Assembly (NCBI GenBank): GCA_944388385.1
Contig: CALXIO010000005.1
Span: 1-64,000 of the forward strand
Source: an uncultured Ruminiclostridium sp.
GTDB lineage: Bacteria; Bacillota; Clostridia; Oscillospirales; Ruminococcaceae
DNA: 64,000 bases
Direction of reading: 5' to 3'
Positions 63,498 through 64,000 of the stretch are shown piece by piece. Each line of letters opens with the position of its first letter. The first letter of the stretch is position 1. The notes below the pieces were generated by a model. It saw only the letters and a program-made list of their open reading frames with translations, made no database searches and was not told the DNA's origin. A program made the translations under genes and the position numbers.

Positions 63498-63514
63498 AGC
63501 TCCCTTTAGGAGCT
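63498..63514 (-). terminator. Terminator of the SAM-I riboswitch expression platform
   Basis: On the minus strand AGCTCC (63514-63509), TAAA, GGGAGCT (63504-63498), then a run of seven T. It is the downstream switch element between the aptamer and metK. An upstream anti-terminator would use GGAGCG in the aptamer's 3' flank. Confidence 0.8.
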
Positions 63515-63529
63515 ACCTTGTGGGTACGC

Positions 63530-63655
63530 TCCTTATCTCTCGGCTATGCCGTAGGAATTAGCACCGTTTTTCACTAAAGTGAAGTGGTTGCTGGGTTTAC
63601 GGAGCCTGACTCCCGTTTTGCAAAGCAAAAACTGTAAACCACTCTTGATAAGGGG
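63530..63655 (-). ncRNA. SAM-I (S-box) riboswitch aptamer
   Basis: The minus strand has CTTATCAAGAGTGG at the 5' side, CCAGCAACC in the middle, GGTGCTAATTCC and GGCATAGCCGAGAGATAAG at the 3' side. These are the conserved S-box blocks in the right order, with P1 closed by CTTATC/GATAAG. It senses SAM and controls termination before metK. Confidence 0.93.
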
Positions 63656-63690
63656 TTATCCCGAATGTAATATACAAACGTTCGCATTAT

Positions 63691-63719
63691 ATTTTAACAC
63701 ATATAACCCCCTTTGTCAA
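63691..63719 (-). promoter_or_regulatory. Promoter of metK
   Basis: On the minus strand TTGACA (63719-63714) and TAAAAT (63696-63691) with 17-bp spacing, about 35 bases before the riboswitch 5' end. Confidence 0.8.
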
Positions 63720-63829
63720 CAGAAATATATATTTTTTCATATTTTTTGCAATAACTGTGTAAAGACAGGAAATTATATAATAAATTCTTACGGTTTATTG
63801 AAAATTTAGTTCAAACTTGGTTTAAAATA

Positions 63830-63858
63830 TTGCATTATACTATAAAAAATGGTATACT
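63830..63858 (+). promoter_or_regulatory. Promoter of the ABC transporter gene at the window end
   Basis: TTGCAT (63830-63835) and TATACT (63853-63858) with 17-bp spacing, followed by GAAAGG and the ATG at 63885. Confidence 0.7.
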
Positions 63859-63884
63859 ATTACTTATGAAGAAAGGTTGATAGT

Positions 63885-64000
63885 ATGGAATTTGTAACAT
63901 TAAAGAACATAAACAAAGAATATAAAATGGGGGATGTAGTTATCAAGGCCAACGACAATGTGAGCTTTGATGTAAAGCAGGGAGAATTTTCGATTATTGT
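63885..64000 (+). CDS. ABC transporter ATP-binding protein, 5' part
   Basis: Starts with ATG at 63885 after GAAAGGTTGATAGT. The first 38 residues (MEFVTLKNINKEYKMGDV..KANDNVSFDVKQGEF) match the start of a MacB/LolD-type ABC ATPase, ahead of its Walker A motif. The gene runs off the window, so subfamily and partner permease are unseen. Confidence 0.75.
   Translation, partial: MEFVTLKNINKEYKMGDVVIKANDNVSFDVKQGEFSII

Noticed and set aside
63661..63700. CGAACGTTTG-like sequence resembling a LexA box near metK
   Set aside because: Spacing and half-sites do not match the Firmicute SOS box, and metK is not an SOS gene.

Overview
The window looks like chromosome from a Gram-positive, endospore-forming member of the Clostridia, most likely an Oscillospiraceae/Ruminococcus-type organism. 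Five things point there: dipicolinate synthase genes (dpaA/dpaB, i.e. spoVFA/spoVFB); the order small SRP RNA - dnaX - ebfC - recR; a FabK-based fatty-acid cluster; a SAM-I riboswitch on metK; and many promoters close to TTGACA-17-TATAAT with AGGAGG-type ribosome sites. Genus-level placement is inference. I saw no phage, insertion sequence, CRISPR array, tRNA or rRNA.

Layout. 0-6 kb: an interrupted GNAT gene, a DUF11 surface-type protein, and a leftward operon iorA-iorB-aguA-aguB (indolepyruvate:ferredoxin oxidoreductase plus agmatine to putrescine). 6-10 kb: small membrane proteins and a MarR-MATE efflux operon with two well-formed operators. 10-19 kb: mtaD-ahcY (S-adenosylhomocysteine and methylthioadenosine handling), an EamA transporter coupled to a GH3 glycosidase, a kinase-like protein, an RmlB-like dehydratase and a lipoprotein. 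19-27 kb: nrdR, a TIM-barrel isomerase, a YfhO membrane protein, secD-secF and purB. 27.3-28.5 kb: a gene-poor stretch with a GC-rich composite repeat enclosing a possible structured RNA. 28.5-35.3 kb: a zinc-ribbon membrane protein, an EF-G-like GTPase, an SseB-type protein, recR, ebfC, dnaX and the SRP RNA. 35.4-44 kb: two related secreted repeat proteins, a VTC/DUF4956 pair, galU, a histone-tail/SCP2 protein and dpaAB, with three more repeat copies. 44-51.5 kb: a long leftward operon from fabD through a PAP2-AroE fusion, aroK, an amidohydrolase, a class I fumarase alpha subunit, a transglutaminase-like protein, trmL and degV. 51.6-60.2 kb: the divergent fatty-acid operon fabH-K-G-F-accB-fabZ-accC-D-A, then acpP. 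60.2-64 kb: a SLOG protein, an alanine/glycine:cation symporter, riboswitch-controlled metK and the start of an ABC transporter ATPase.

How genes work together. The fab/acc block plus fabD and acpP is nearly a complete type II fatty-acid synthase, with FabK as enoyl reductase. metK makes SAM, and ahcY and mtaD process the products of its use. secD/secF, SRP RNA, two sortase-like surface proteins and TrmL are general cell functions. The most unusual items are the composite inverted repeats with the enclosed RNA-like sequence, the PAP2-AroE fusion, the lysine/alanine-rich tail on an SCP2 domain, the EF-G paralogue with a degenerate G4 motif, and the shared xTGV/VPA tails of three surface proteins. 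I found no clear candidate for a wholly new multi-gene system.
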